This document shows, in pieces, positions 43,192-51,698 of a stretch of 64,000 nt of DNA (the first letter of the stretch is position 1; each line of letters starts with the position of its first letter). The position numbers and the translations under genes are program-made. Source of the stretch: Sphingobium sp. DEHP117 (GTDB lineage Bacteria; Pseudomonadota; Alphaproteobacteria; Sphingomonadales; Sphingomonadaceae); the NCBI RefSeq assembly GCF_030867385.1, contig NZ_JAPFBJ010000002.1:225001-289000 (forward strand), written 5' to 3'. A model generated the notes under the pieces. It saw only the letters and a list, made by a program, of their open reading frames with translations, did no database searches and was not told the origin of the DNA.

Positions 43192-44501
43192 CGTGTATTA
43201 TTGGCGCGCATCAGCACGAATGCGGCGTAGCCCAAGAGCGCGACACCCGCCAGCAATGCCGCCCATAATGCCACGACGCGCAGTTGTGGCCCGGAGCCGG
43301 GCTCGCCATTTTCCAGCGCGACGGTGACGTTCTGTTTTGCGCCAACGACCTGCGCGGTGCCGAGCCGTTCCCTGCCGTTTGTGAGGCTTGCAAGCGGGAA
43401 GGCCGCAGGCGTTGCCGCCGCGTTGCCCACAAGCAGCCTGTAGGGCCCATCACCGTTAAAGGCGACCGCGAGCGCTACCGGTTCATAGGAAAGCACGATC
43501 TCCGGCACCCGAGAAAAGCCAGCACTGCGCCGGTCCGCCTCGATCTTGACCAAGCGAATCGGCCCGCCACCTGTTTCAAGCGTCACTCCGGCGCCCCCTT
43601 GCCTCAGACTCGCCATAGCCAGCGGCGTCCATGGCGCTTCGGCGGTATCGCGGCCAAGCATACGCACCGGCACCACACCGTCCTTGCCTGTCATCCGCAA
43701 CTCGACGGCGGCGGGTTTCAGGCCGGGAGGGAAAGCGAGGGTGATCGTGTGAGGATCATTCAACTTCAGCCCCGTTACAGGAACGGAAACGCGCGGCCGT
43801 GGCGGCACGCTGGTGGTGAACAGCGTGGCACCGGTGATATCAAGCGCCTTGTCCTGCCAAGACACCTTCAGATAGCGATCATACAAGTCACCCGGCGGCA
43901 GCGCGAGCCGGTTCCCGCCCAACAGGTCCGGCCCGTCGCCTGGCCGGAACAGCAGACGCTCGGCCAGCGGCTCCCAGGTCTTCAGGTCTGGTCCGGTCGC
44001 GAGCGACACTGTGATCGGATGCTGCTTGGGCAGGGAGGCATCCAGCGCGATCGCGACGAGGGAGTCCTTGATCGCTCGGCTATCGAACACCACGCTGTGC
44101 ACCGGGCCTTCTGCCTTGCTGCCGTCAGCCTCGATGCGGACGGAGTTGCTGCCCTGATCGACGCGGATCGACACAGGGGCGCGGCTGCCCTCGGCGGATT
44201 CCCCGCCGAATGGAAGGGCGGGGAGGTGGACGCGCGCCAACTGCGTCGCGTCCGGCGCGATGAAGGCCATCGACAGCGGCCTCCCTTGCGCATCCAGCAC
44301 CCGGATGTCGCCCTTGTCCGCCCGCTGGATCGCAACCAGCGCCGCCGCCGGAAGATCGAGCCGCATGAGCTGTGCGCCGGGAGCCTCTAGCCGAAGCGAG
44401 AGGGCATAGTCATCCGCAGCGGGGGCGGCGCTCTCATTCTGTCGGTTGCAGCCTGCAAGCAGCAGCAGCGCAAGAGCAGCAGCAGCGGACCTGAACCTCA
44501 C
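43188..44501 (-). CDS. DUF3999 family lipoprotein/membrane protein
   Basis: A 437-residue exported protein. The N-terminus 'RSAAAALALLLLAGCNRQNE' has a lipobox (LLAGC), so Cys18 is probably lipidated. The middle is beta-rich ('VLDAQGRPLSMAFIAPDATQ', 'LYDRYLKVSWQDKALDI'), and a C-terminal membrane segment (about 407-430) is followed by a short basic tail. This is the DUF3999 layout. It starts with GTG overlapping the DUF2339 stop codon. The two families are often paired, suggesting a joint envelope function that is still unknown. The stop codon lies in a dispersed repeat. Confidence 0.85.
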   Translation of the reverse strand: MRFRSAAAALALLLLAGCNRQNESAAPAADDYALSLRLEAPGAQLMRLDLPAAALVAIQRADKGDIRVLDAQGRPLSMAFIAPDATQLARVHLPALPFGGESAEGSRAPVSIRVDQGSNSVRIEADGSKAEGPVHSVVFDSRAIKDSLVAIALDASLPKQHPITVSLATGPDLKTWEPLAERLLFRPGDGPDLLGGNRLALPPGDLYDRYLKVSWQDKALDITGATLFTTSVPPRPRVSVPVTGLKLNDPHTITLAFPPGLKPAAVELRMTGKDGVVPVRMLGRDTAEAPWTPLAMASLRQGGAGVTLETGGGPIRLVKIEADRRSAGFSRVPEIVLSYEPVALAVAFNGDGPYRLLVGNAAATPAAFPLASLTNGRERLGTAQVVGAKQNVTVALENGEPGSGPQLRVVALWAALLAGVALLGYAAFVLMRANNTR

Positions 44502-47323
44502 GCCTCAGCCTCCTTGCGCTCGGATGTGCGCGGCGGGATCGGCACGAAGTAGCCGATCAGCAGCATCAGCACGCCCACCGCGATGAAGGCGACAATCCGC
44601 GCCAGCCCCTCGATCCGCGACATATCGAGCAGCGCCAGTTTCGCCACGACGACCGCGAGCAGCACCGCACCTGCCAGCCAGGGCAGACGCTCTGTGCGTT
44701 GGCGTGCAAGGAACATCAGCCCCATCGCAATCAGCGTCCACAGGATCGAATAGCCGGACTGAACCACCTGGCTTCCGCCCAGCGCCTGCGCATCCCAGGC
44801 GATGCCGAGCAGGTGGTGCGCGGTCCGCAACCAGATGGTGTTCGCGATGATGAAGGCAAGCACCGCCAGCGCTGCAAGACCCGCCCGCCCCGCCAGCGCC
44901 CGCGCTAGATCCCCGGGGAGCTCCGCCGCTTGCAGCATGTGCCGCCATAGCGCCAGCGCCCCCAAGGCGAGCAGGGCAGACAGGTCGACCGGGTTCAGGA
45001 CCGGAATATATGGCAGCGGATCGGTCACCCCCTCGGCAACCAGACAGGTGGCAAGCGCCCCGCCATAGACCAGCAGGGCGATGGCCAGCGCGCCATGCCA
45101 CCAATAGGCCTTCGCATAGGAACCGAGCGGCCAGGCGAAACCGGCGCTATCGCCCGCACGCGCGGCTCTGCCGGCCCAGCGCACCAGCACAAACAGGATT
45201 GCGGTCGCACTGACGAGGTAGCTCACACCCGCCCAAGACGTATCCCACAGATCGCCGCGCTCAATGCCGAGCCAGAGCCAGTCGGCAACGATCGCCGTGG
45301 CGAGCAGCACGCCGCCGACATGCATCGCATGCGTCCAGCGTGACAGCGGCTGGCGACTAAGCAGCCAGGCGTGCAGACCGATCGCCGCAACCCAGCACGG
45401 CAGATCGGGGAGCATAACCATATGCCGCCCCTCGGCGATCGCGATGAGCAGCCCGAACGCAAGCAGGGGCAGGCTTAGCCGCCCCGGCCAGCGAGCGACG
45501 ACCCAATCCCTCCGCTCGCCAAACCGGTCGGCAAAGGCCATCACAGCGAGGATGGCGATCAGAACCACATAGGTCTGAAGATGCGGTGCGAGCACAGCCG
45601 CTGGCAGGTCGCCCATTGTCGCAACGGGCGCGGCTCTTTCGGCCTCGATGCCGATGGCGACACACAGGAACGCAAACCCGGCCAAAAACCAAAGCTGGCG
45701 CAAGCCCCACTCGGCCCGCGCATAGCCTTTCGCCAACGCGGAACCACTGTGTTCGAGCGGGTTGCGCATCATCCATGCGGTGAACAGCATCGGTAGCGCT
45801 ACCAGCATCGGCTGCAGGAAGCCGCCATTGGCGAGGGGGATCGCGGATATGGTGGGGCCGATCGCGCCAAAGGTCAGCAACGCAGCCAATGCCTGCAACA
45901 AAAGGCCGAAAAAGCGGGGCACCCAGCGCGCCTGGCGCGCGCCGACCCAGAAAGCCCCGGCGCCTTCCAGCGCCCAGACACTGGAGGTCCAGCGCATATC
46001 CAGCGCGAGAGGCACGGCAAGCGTAACGAACCCGATGCCGATCGCCAGCAGGCATTCGTTCAGCAGCCGCATCTCGGACTTGGCCCAGCGCGTCGTCACC
46101 GTTGTGACCGCGATATAGACCGCCCCAAATCCCAGAGCGGACCATGCCGCGCCAAACGGCTCGCCCCGCACCAGGGCGGCCTGCAACCCGAACCCGGCGA
46201 GCGCGGTGCCGAACAACAGCGTGGAGTCCGCGTAGTTGCCGAGCTTGCCGGGCGTGTTGTGAGCGTAGAGCAGAGCGGTGGCGAGATAGATTGCCATCGA
46301 TACGATCAGGAAGCCTTGGCACAGCGCATAATGCCGCGCCTCATAGGCCGAGAAGCCCCAGGCGGACGCCAGCGCGAAGGTAGCGACAAACCCTAGCAGG
46401 TTGAGCGCTCGCCAGCTCTTCTTCCACGCGACGCCGAATATCGCGAGATTGAGCACGGTCATATATGCGAAGAGGCCAAGCGGCGTCTCGCTCTCGCCGC
46501 CGACCAGCACCGGCACCGCGAAGCCGCCCGCGAACGCGATGAACGCCATCGCCAGTGAATTCTGCATGACCGCGAGCGCGCAGCCCAGCGCTGCGAACAG
46601 GATCATCAGCGCAAATGCCGCGAGCGGCGGCACGATGCCATATCCGCGCGCGGCCGCGAACACCGTGAGATACAGCACTGCGATGCCGGCGCCCTGCAGC
46701 GATAACGCGAAGGGTGGACGGTCGGTCCGCTTTTTCAGCCCGATTGCCAGCAGCGCAACGCCGACGCCCGCCACCAGCGCCAGCCGCAGCTCAATGGGGA
46801 ACAGGCCCGCCATCGCGGCAAAGCGCACGAGGAAAACGAGGCCCAGAAACAGGATGACGATCCCCGCACGCACAATGGTATTGCCGCCCAGCAGCCAGTC
46901 CCGCGCTCTGCCGAACAGTTTTTCGATCTGGCTCGGGGGGATGGCTTCATGTGTGGCCGCAATAGGTGCGCGAACCTGCGGCACAGACGGCGCAGCGCGT
47001 GGTCGCGTTGGCGTCTCCGCTTGCGGGGCGGGCGGAACCTCCACCGGCTCCCGGGCGGCGGGCGCAGGCTCGGTCAGTTTCACCGAGGCAGCGGCCGTCA
47101 CTGTGGCTGGCGGTCGCGTGGGTTCGGTCATTGAGACGGGCTGCTGGCCCTCCGGCATTGCCGCTCGCACCGCGTCGGCGATTTCACGACGCAGTATTTT
47201 GCGCAGCCACGCTCCCATGCCGCCGCCCAACAGGCCGCCGAAGAAAAAACCGAATTCGGAGAATTCCCCCAGTATGAAACCCAGGAGCGCTCCTACGGCT
47301 GCTCCCCAGACTCTTATGCCCAT
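44498..47323 (-). CDS. DUF2339 polytopic membrane protein
   Basis: A 941-residue protein. A short hydrophobic N-terminus ('GALLGFILGEFSEFGFFFGG') and a Pro/Thr/Ala-rich linker (about 55-125) are followed by 'IEKLFGRARDWLLGGNTIVR' and then around 22-25 membrane segments to the end, with a short charged tail. This is the DUF2339 family, a large bacterial membrane protein of unknown activity. It is translationally coupled to the DUF3999 lipoprotein. The many buried segments suggest a transporter or lipid- or glycan-handling enzyme, but no known catalytic motif is visible. Confidence 0.88.
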   Translation of the reverse strand: MGIRVWGAAVGALLGFILGEFSEFGFFFGGLLGGGMGAWLRKILRREIADAVRAAMPEGQQPVSMTEPTRPPATVTAAASVKLTEPAPAAREPVEVPPAPQAETPTRPRAAPSVPQVRAPIAATHEAIPPSQIEKLFGRARDWLLGGNTIVRAGIVILFLGLVFLVRFAAMAGLFPIELRLALVAGVGVALLAIGLKKRTDRPPFALSLQGAGIAVLYLTVFAAARGYGIVPPLAAFALMILFAALGCALAVMQNSLAMAFIAFAGGFAVPVLVGGESETPLGLFAYMTVLNLAIFGVAWKKSWRALNLLGFVATFALASAWGFSAYEARHYALCQGFLIVSMAIYLATALLYAHNTPGKLGNYADSTLLFGTALAGFGLQAALVRGEPFGAAWSALGFGAVYIAVTTVTTRWAKSEMRLLNECLLAIGIGFVTLAVPLALDMRWTSSVWALEGAGAFWVGARQARWVPRFFGLLLQALAALLTFGAIGPTISAIPLANGGFLQPMLVALPMLFTAWMMRNPLEHSGSALAKGYARAEWGLRQLWFLAGFAFLCVAIGIEAERAAPVATMGDLPAAVLAPHLQTYVVLIAILAVMAFADRFGERRDWVVARWPGRLSLPLLAFGLLIAIAEGRHMVMLPDLPCWVAAIGLHAWLLSRQPLSRWTHAMHVGGVLLATAIVADWLWLGIERGDLWDTSWAGVSYLVSATAILFVLVRWAGRAARAGDSAGFAWPLGSYAKAYWWHGALAIALLVYGGALATCLVAEGVTDPLPYIPVLNPVDLSALLALGALALWRHMLQAAELPGDLARALAGRAGLAALAVLAFIIANTIWLRTAHHLLGIAWDAQALGGSQVVQSGYSILWTLIAMGLMFLARQRTERLPWLAGAVLLAVVVAKLALLDMSRIEGLARIVAFIAVGVLMLLIGYFVPIPPRTSERKEAEA

Positions 47324-47486
47324 CTACCAGACCTCCCCCGCTACGCAGGTAAGATTGGCACAATCAGCGAAAAATAAAAGCAATGCTTTGGTGGCCAGAG
47401 GTTGCTGGTCACTGTCGTGCACAGCTCGCGCTTGCCCCCTGCCACGTCGAATGGATATACTGAGCTTAGAGCGCCCAATCCCCCTA

Positions 47487-47839
47487 CTACAGGCGGGTTT
47501 CCCGATCATAGTAACCGGATACGCGATCAACATATGCGTAATCGAATTCGGGAGGATTGTTAGACCAGCTTGGCCCGCCTTCCAGCACACGCCGATCGAT
47601 CGTGATTACATACTCGTCCTGCGCCCGGTCATAGGTAATAAGCGGGAACGGCACCGGGTAGTAGCTTTTGTTGATGCCCAGAAAGCCGCGAGGCTGAGGA
47701 TGGCGTAGACCGACTGCCCGCTTGCCTTGTCGACCACGAGCGATTTGACATGGCCCAGCGTGTCACCGTCGCGAGAACGCACGGTTAGACCGTCAATTCC
47801 CGCCACCAAAAGAGAGGCTGTCGCACTTTGACTGCCCAT
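47487..47839 (-). pseudogene. PRC-barrel protein gene with a one-base frameshift
   Basis: The reading from ATG 47839 begins as a PRC-barrel domain ('TVRSRDGDTLGHVKSLVVDK', then 'SGQSVYAILSL') and loses similarity at about 47696-47703. Reading on in the next frame restores it: 'GFLGINKSYYPVPFPLITYD', then 'DEYVITIDRRVLEGGPSWSN', ending at a TAG at 47487-47489. Adding one G in gcggc restores a 117-residue protein. As read, the product is 77 residues with an unrelated tail. It is either a recent pseudogene or a base-call error. It neighbours the stress protein gene DUF2383. Confidence 0.8.
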
Positions 47840-47915
47840 GATCAGCCTTCCTTACTGAGACCGGTGCTGTCATGGCGCGAGCGGACACTGTCTGGCCCCG
47901 CCCGCGCCAATCGAC

Positions 47916-48368
47916 TCAGGCGCCCATGGAGTGCTTGAGCGCGCTCATTTCGTCGTGCCCCGCCTTCACGGACTGCCACGCCTCTTCAGCCGCACCCCGG
48001 GCGGCAGGCGAAAGATCAGTTTCGGCGAGTGCAGTTTCGAACTTGCCCTTCAGATAATCCTCGCCGCGTTCGATCTCGCCGACGATTGCCTTGTCATCCC
48101 GGCTCATGACCGTTTCCTTCAGGCTCTGAAAGACGCGATGTGCGCCACCGAGGATCGTCCCGTCGTCCTCAGGGTTGCCACCGGCGGCGGCCACCGCAGC
48201 TTGAAGCTTGGTGACGGCAGACTGCCGCTCGCGTGCCCGCGCATTGAATTTCTCGGCAAGAGCCTGATTATCAACATCGCCCGCAGATTTTTGGTAGCCA
48301 TCAATGCTGTCGATCAGGGTAGCGATGAGGGTGTTGAGGACGCTTGCGTCCTTGGAGTTTGTGATCAT
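47916..48368 (-). CDS. DUF2383/PA2169 family four-helix-bundle stress protein
   Basis: A 150-residue, all-helical, soluble protein. 'SVLNTLIATLIDSIDGYQKS' at the N-terminus and 'SRDDKAIVGEIERGEDYLKGKFETAL' (in pieces, about 88-115) are typical of the ferritin-like DUF2383 family. Function is not established, although homologues are often stress-induced. An EcfG-type promoter at 48402-48426 lies directly upstream, which supports control by the general stress response. The next gene in the same direction is a broken PRC-barrel gene, a family often found in stress regulons. Confidence 0.85.
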   Translation of the reverse strand: MITNSKDASVLNTLIATLIDSIDGYQKSAGDVDNQALAEKFNARARERQSAVTKLQAAVAAAGGNPEDDGTILGGAHRVFQSLKETVMSRDDKAIVGEIERGEDYLKGKFETALAETDLSPAARGAAEEAWQSVKAGHDEMSALKHSMGA

Positions 48369-48401
48369 GAGCTTTTCCTCGGAACGGAAGGGAACATAGT
48401 G

Positions 48402-48426
48402 AACGTTACGTCGCGGGTACCGTTCC
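48402..48426 (-). promoter_or_regulatory. EcfG-type general stress promoter of the DUF2383 gene
   Basis: On the minus strand the sequence reads GGAAC, 16 bases, then CGTT, matching the sigma-EcfG consensus of Alphaproteobacteria. The -10 element lies 34 bases before the start codon at 48368, leaving room for a normal leader. Confidence 0.7.
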
Positions 48427-48562
48427 TTCCGCGCGCGACAAACGCGACGGATTGATCGAGAGCTGGACTACACCAAAGGGAAGGGGGCGCGGAAGAATTT
48501 TTAAGAAAGTTTTCAGCAAATGCGCATATCCCAGGCACCGACCTGGGGCGAGGGCAAAACAT

Positions 48563-50341
48563 ATGAGATTCAAATCTCTAGAGTGGATCACTCTCAGCGT
48601 AAGCTTCCTTATTGTAATAGGGGTGACTGTCGCTGGGGGTGTCGGCATCTGGAATGCGAGAAATGCGGTCGGAACGGCAGAGCGTTTGCAAAACGCTACC
48701 TTGCTGATCCGGCATCATATGGAAGCCGACATGATGCACGATGCGCTGCACAGCGACGTCGCAACTGCGCTCGCGGCACGCGATCCCTCTCTGGGGGTTT
48801 CGGTAGCTGAGGCCCTGAGCTCCGCAGAAGCAAATATCCAGACGTTCAAGGAAAATGTCGCAGCCGCAAAGAAATATGCGACTGATCCTCAGACAGAGCA
48901 GGCGCTGGCCGCACTCGATGAACCGCTCAACGGCTATGTCGACGCAGTGCACCACATAGGAGCGCTGCTCAGTCAGAATCCGGATTTGGCAGCGGCAGAT
49001 TATGTTCACTTCCAACAGCGCTTCGATGCGCTCAAGGTCGCGATGGAGGCGGCAACGGAAAAGGTGGAGGAGCACTACGCCTCCACCGTTGCCAACGAAC
49101 GAAAAGCGGCTGATTTTGCCGTAAAAATCATGTCGGTTGTCAGCGCTTTGTCATTGGTGAGCGTGTTGCTCGCTGCATTTGGCGCGCGGAAGTTTGTCGT
49201 GCGGCCCGTAGCAGACATGGCTGGCGCGCTTCAAAAAATTACAAGCGGCGACCACAATGTCAGTGTGGCGGGGACGCACCGCCAGGATGAAATTGGCGTC
49301 CTCGCGCGCGCCGTGGATAACTTCCGCGAGATCGACCTCGCGCGCAAGCAGCTTGAGGACGAGAGCAAGCGCGAGAACATTGAGCGGGCGAAGATCATCG
49401 AAACGCTCTCAACAGCGCTGCGCGAGGTCGCGAACGGCAATGTGAGCCATCGCATCGAAAACAAGTTCAACGGCAGCTACGAAGAACTGCGCCTCAATTT
49501 CAATTCCGCGCTAGGCGCGATGGCAAGCGCGCTGCGGCTGGTTGCGAGTACGACCGAGACCATCAAGTCCGGCACGAGCGAGATTGCCCAGGCCGCTGTG
49601 GATCTGTCCCTCCGCACCGAACGCCAGGCGGCTACTCTGGAAGAGACAGCTTCATCCATGACCGAAGCGACCTGTTCCGTGCGCGAGACAGCAAACGCCG
49701 CAACAAACGCAAACAGGGCTATTCGGGAGGCGCGCGAAGCGGCGGAGTCCGGCGGCGAGATCATTCACGATGCGGTGGCGGCCATGGACAAGATCGAAAA
49801 ATCCTCAAGCGAGATTTCGCAGATCATCACCCTTATCGAAAATGTCGCGTTCCAGACGAATTTGCTGGCGTTGAACGCATCCGTCGAAGCTGCACGCGCG
49901 GGGGAAGCCGGAGACGGTTTTGCGGTCGTGGCCGCGGAAGTCCGCGCGCTCGCGCAACGAACCGCCGATGCAGCCAAGAATATCAAGCTTCTGATTACGT
50001 CGAGCGCAGTCGAAGTGGGCATGGGGGTGGAGCTGGTCGGAAAGGCCGGTGCGACGCTGGCTCACATTCTTGAAAGCGTCCGTGACATCAGCAAGCAGAT
50101 AAACGACATCGATCTGGGGGCGCAGCAGGAAGCCGAGGTGCTGGTGAATGTTGAGACTGCTGTCTCAAACCTCGACCGTATGACGCAACAGAACGCCGCC
50201 ATGGTGGAAGAGACTACGGCCGCTGCAAACAGCCTGGCCCAGCAAACCGAAGCGCTCGCGAAACTCGTCAGCAATTTCCGGATCGACATGCCGAACAACC
50301 TCGTTTCCCTGAAAAAACGGGCCATTTCCAATGCGGCATAG
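48563..50341 (+). CDS. Methyl-accepting chemotaxis protein, membrane-bound
   Basis: A 592-residue chemoreceptor. The first membrane segment is at about 9-31 and the second at about 187-210; the periplasmic domain between them is helical ('DPQTEQALAALDEPLNGYVD'). A HAMP region ('RPVADMAGALQKITSGDHNV') follows, then a second HAMP-like segment and the signalling hairpin '[20 protein letters not shown]' at about 423-442. The ATG at 48563 follows GAGGG by 8 bases. There are no che or flagellar genes nearby, so this is an orphan receptor whose ligand is unknown. Confidence 0.92.
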   Translation: MRFKSLEWITLSVSFLIVIGVTVAGGVGIWNARNAVGTAERLQNATLLIRHHMEADMMHDALHSDVATALAARDPSLGVSVAEALSSAEANIQTFKENVAAAKKYATDPQTEQALAALDEPLNGYVDAVHHIGALLSQNPDLAAADYVHFQQRFDALKVAMEAATEKVEEHYASTVANERKAADFAVKIMSVVSALSLVSVLLAAFGARKFVVRPVADMAGALQKITSGDHNVSVAGTHRQDEIGVLARAVDNFREIDLARKQLEDESKRENIERAKIIETLSTALREVANGNVSHRIENKFNGSYEELRLNFNSALGAMASALRLVASTTETIKSGTSEIAQAAVDLSLRTERQAATLEETASSMTEATCSVRETANAATNANRAIREAREAAESGGEIIHDAVAAMDKIEKSSSEISQIITLIENVAFQTNLLALNASVEAARAGEAGDGFAVVAAEVRALAQRTADAAKNIKLLITSSAVEVGMGVELVGKAGATLAHILESVRDISKQINDIDLGAQQEAEVLVNVETAVSNLDRMTQQNAAMVEETTAAANSLAQQTEALAKLVSNFRIDMPNNLVSLKKRAISNAA

Positions 50342-50415
50342 CTGCAGCGGACTGCCACACTGAAACATTCCAACTGGGTTTCAGCTCGGACGGCGCTCTC
50401 AATTGCCACAGTCCC

Positions 50416-51546
50416 TCAGCGCGAGCGACCGGCCGACGCGTCTCTGCTCAGCCTCCGTTGCAAGAAGGCAAGGACAAGGGCTTCTTCGGGTCTGAGCCGC
50501 GCTATATCCCCCTGCAAGGCTTCCTCGACCTCGGTTCGCGCCTCCAGCACCAGCGCATCGCTGAGATAGCTGTCTATAATCTCCGGGTGGACATAGCATT
50601 TGCGGCAGACGGTGGGCGTGTTGCCGAGCTGCGAGGCGACTGCTTCGATGGCTGCACGCACATTGCGTTTGGCTGCGGCTTCGCTGTCGACCTTTTCATA
50701 TTCCGAGAGCGCGAGGGCGGCCAGAACGGTGCCGTTCCATGTGCGAAAATCCTTGGCCGTGATGTCGGCTCCCGAGATGTCTTTCAGATAGGCGTTGATG
50801 TCGCTGGAGGTGACTTCACAGTGCGCGCCGTCTTCACCGATATACTGAAACAGATGCTGGCCGGGCAGATCCTGGCTTGCCTTGACGATCCTGGCGATGC
50901 GGCGGTCCTTCAGGCTCAGCTTCCACTGTTTGCCGCTCTTGCCCTTGAAATTGAAGCGTATCTCCGCACCCTCGATTGCGACATGGCGATCCTTCAGCGT
51001 GGTGAGGCCATAGCTCCTGTTCTGCCTGGCATAATCGGAATTGCCGACGCGGATCATGGTGTTCTCCAGCAGATTGACCACAGCCGCCAGCACCTTCTCG
51101 CGTGGCAGGCCCCGCCGCTTGAGGTCTGCCTCGATCCGATCCCGAATTTGCGGCAGTGCCCGGGCGAAGTCCACCATATGCTCATATTTCGTGCTGTCCC
51201 TCACCTCTCGGAATCGGGCGTGATAGCGATATTGCTTGCGGCCCTTGGCGTCGCGGCCGGTCGCCTGAATATGGCCGTTGGCCTTGGGGCAGATCCATAC
51301 GTCGGTATAGGCCGGGGGAATCGCCAGGGCCTGGATGCGATCGAGCGTCTTCTGGTCGGCGACCGGCTTGCCCTTGGCATCGCGATAGCGGAATCGGGCG
51401 CCGTGCTTGTGGCGAGTGATGCCCGGACCATCATCGGTTACATAGACGAGGCCCGCATTCTCGGCGGCCTCCTGTGGGTCGACAATGCCGCTCGCCTCGC
51501 TCGCGCGCTCGTCTGCTGGGGCGTGTTTCACAGTCATGCCGGTCAA
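50416..51546 (-). CDS. DNA topoisomerase IB (bacterial poxvirus-like type)
   Basis: A 376-residue type IB topoisomerase that relaxes supercoils through a 3'-phosphotyrosyl nick. The N-terminal 'DDGPGITRHKHGARFRYRDA' and catalytic-core parts 'DFRTWNGTVLAALAL' and 'TPTVCRKCYVHPEIIDSY' are characteristic; the Tyr in 'CYVHP' is the probable nucleophile. Such genes are scattered among bacteria by transfer. An EcfG-like promoter abuts the start. Translation may begin at 51546 or at the ATG three codons later (51537). A Ser/Arg-rich C-terminus (LSRDASAGRSR) ends the protein. Confidence 0.92.
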   Translation of the reverse strand: MTGMTVKHAPADERASEASGIVDPQEAAENAGLVYVTDDGPGITRHKHGARFRYRDAKGKPVADQKTLDRIQALAIPPAYTDVWICPKANGHIQATGRDAKGRKQYRYHARFREVRDSTKYEHMVDFARALPQIRDRIEADLKRRGLPREKVLAAVVNLLENTMIRVGNSDYARQNRSYGLTTLKDRHVAIEGAEIRFNFKGKSGKQWKLSLKDRRIARIVKASQDLPGQHLFQYIGEDGAHCEVTSSDINAYLKDISGADITAKDFRTWNGTVLAALALSEYEKVDSEAAAKRNVRAAIEAVASQLGNTPTVCRKCYVHPEIIDSYLSDALVLEARTEVEEALQGDIARLRPEEALVLAFLQRRLSRDASAGRSR

Positions 51547-51570
51547 ACCTGATCTCGGCTGACTGGTTCC
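51545..51570 (-). promoter_or_regulatory. Possible EcfG-type promoter of topoisomerase IB
   Basis: On the minus strand GGAAC is followed after 17 bases by GTTT. The -10 element touches the first ATG, so the transcript would be leaderless or start translation at the ATG of 51537. The position makes this weaker than the site at 48402-48426. Confidence 0.4.
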
Positions 51571-51698
51571 CCGATCGGCGGAATATCGCCGGGCGGCGTG
51601 CTCACGGACGGGTCTGCCATTTCCCGCTGGCCTTCATGGCTCCTTTCGGATATGTGGCCGCCTTTCGTGAATTCCTCAAAAAGCTAGAGTCCTGGAAA

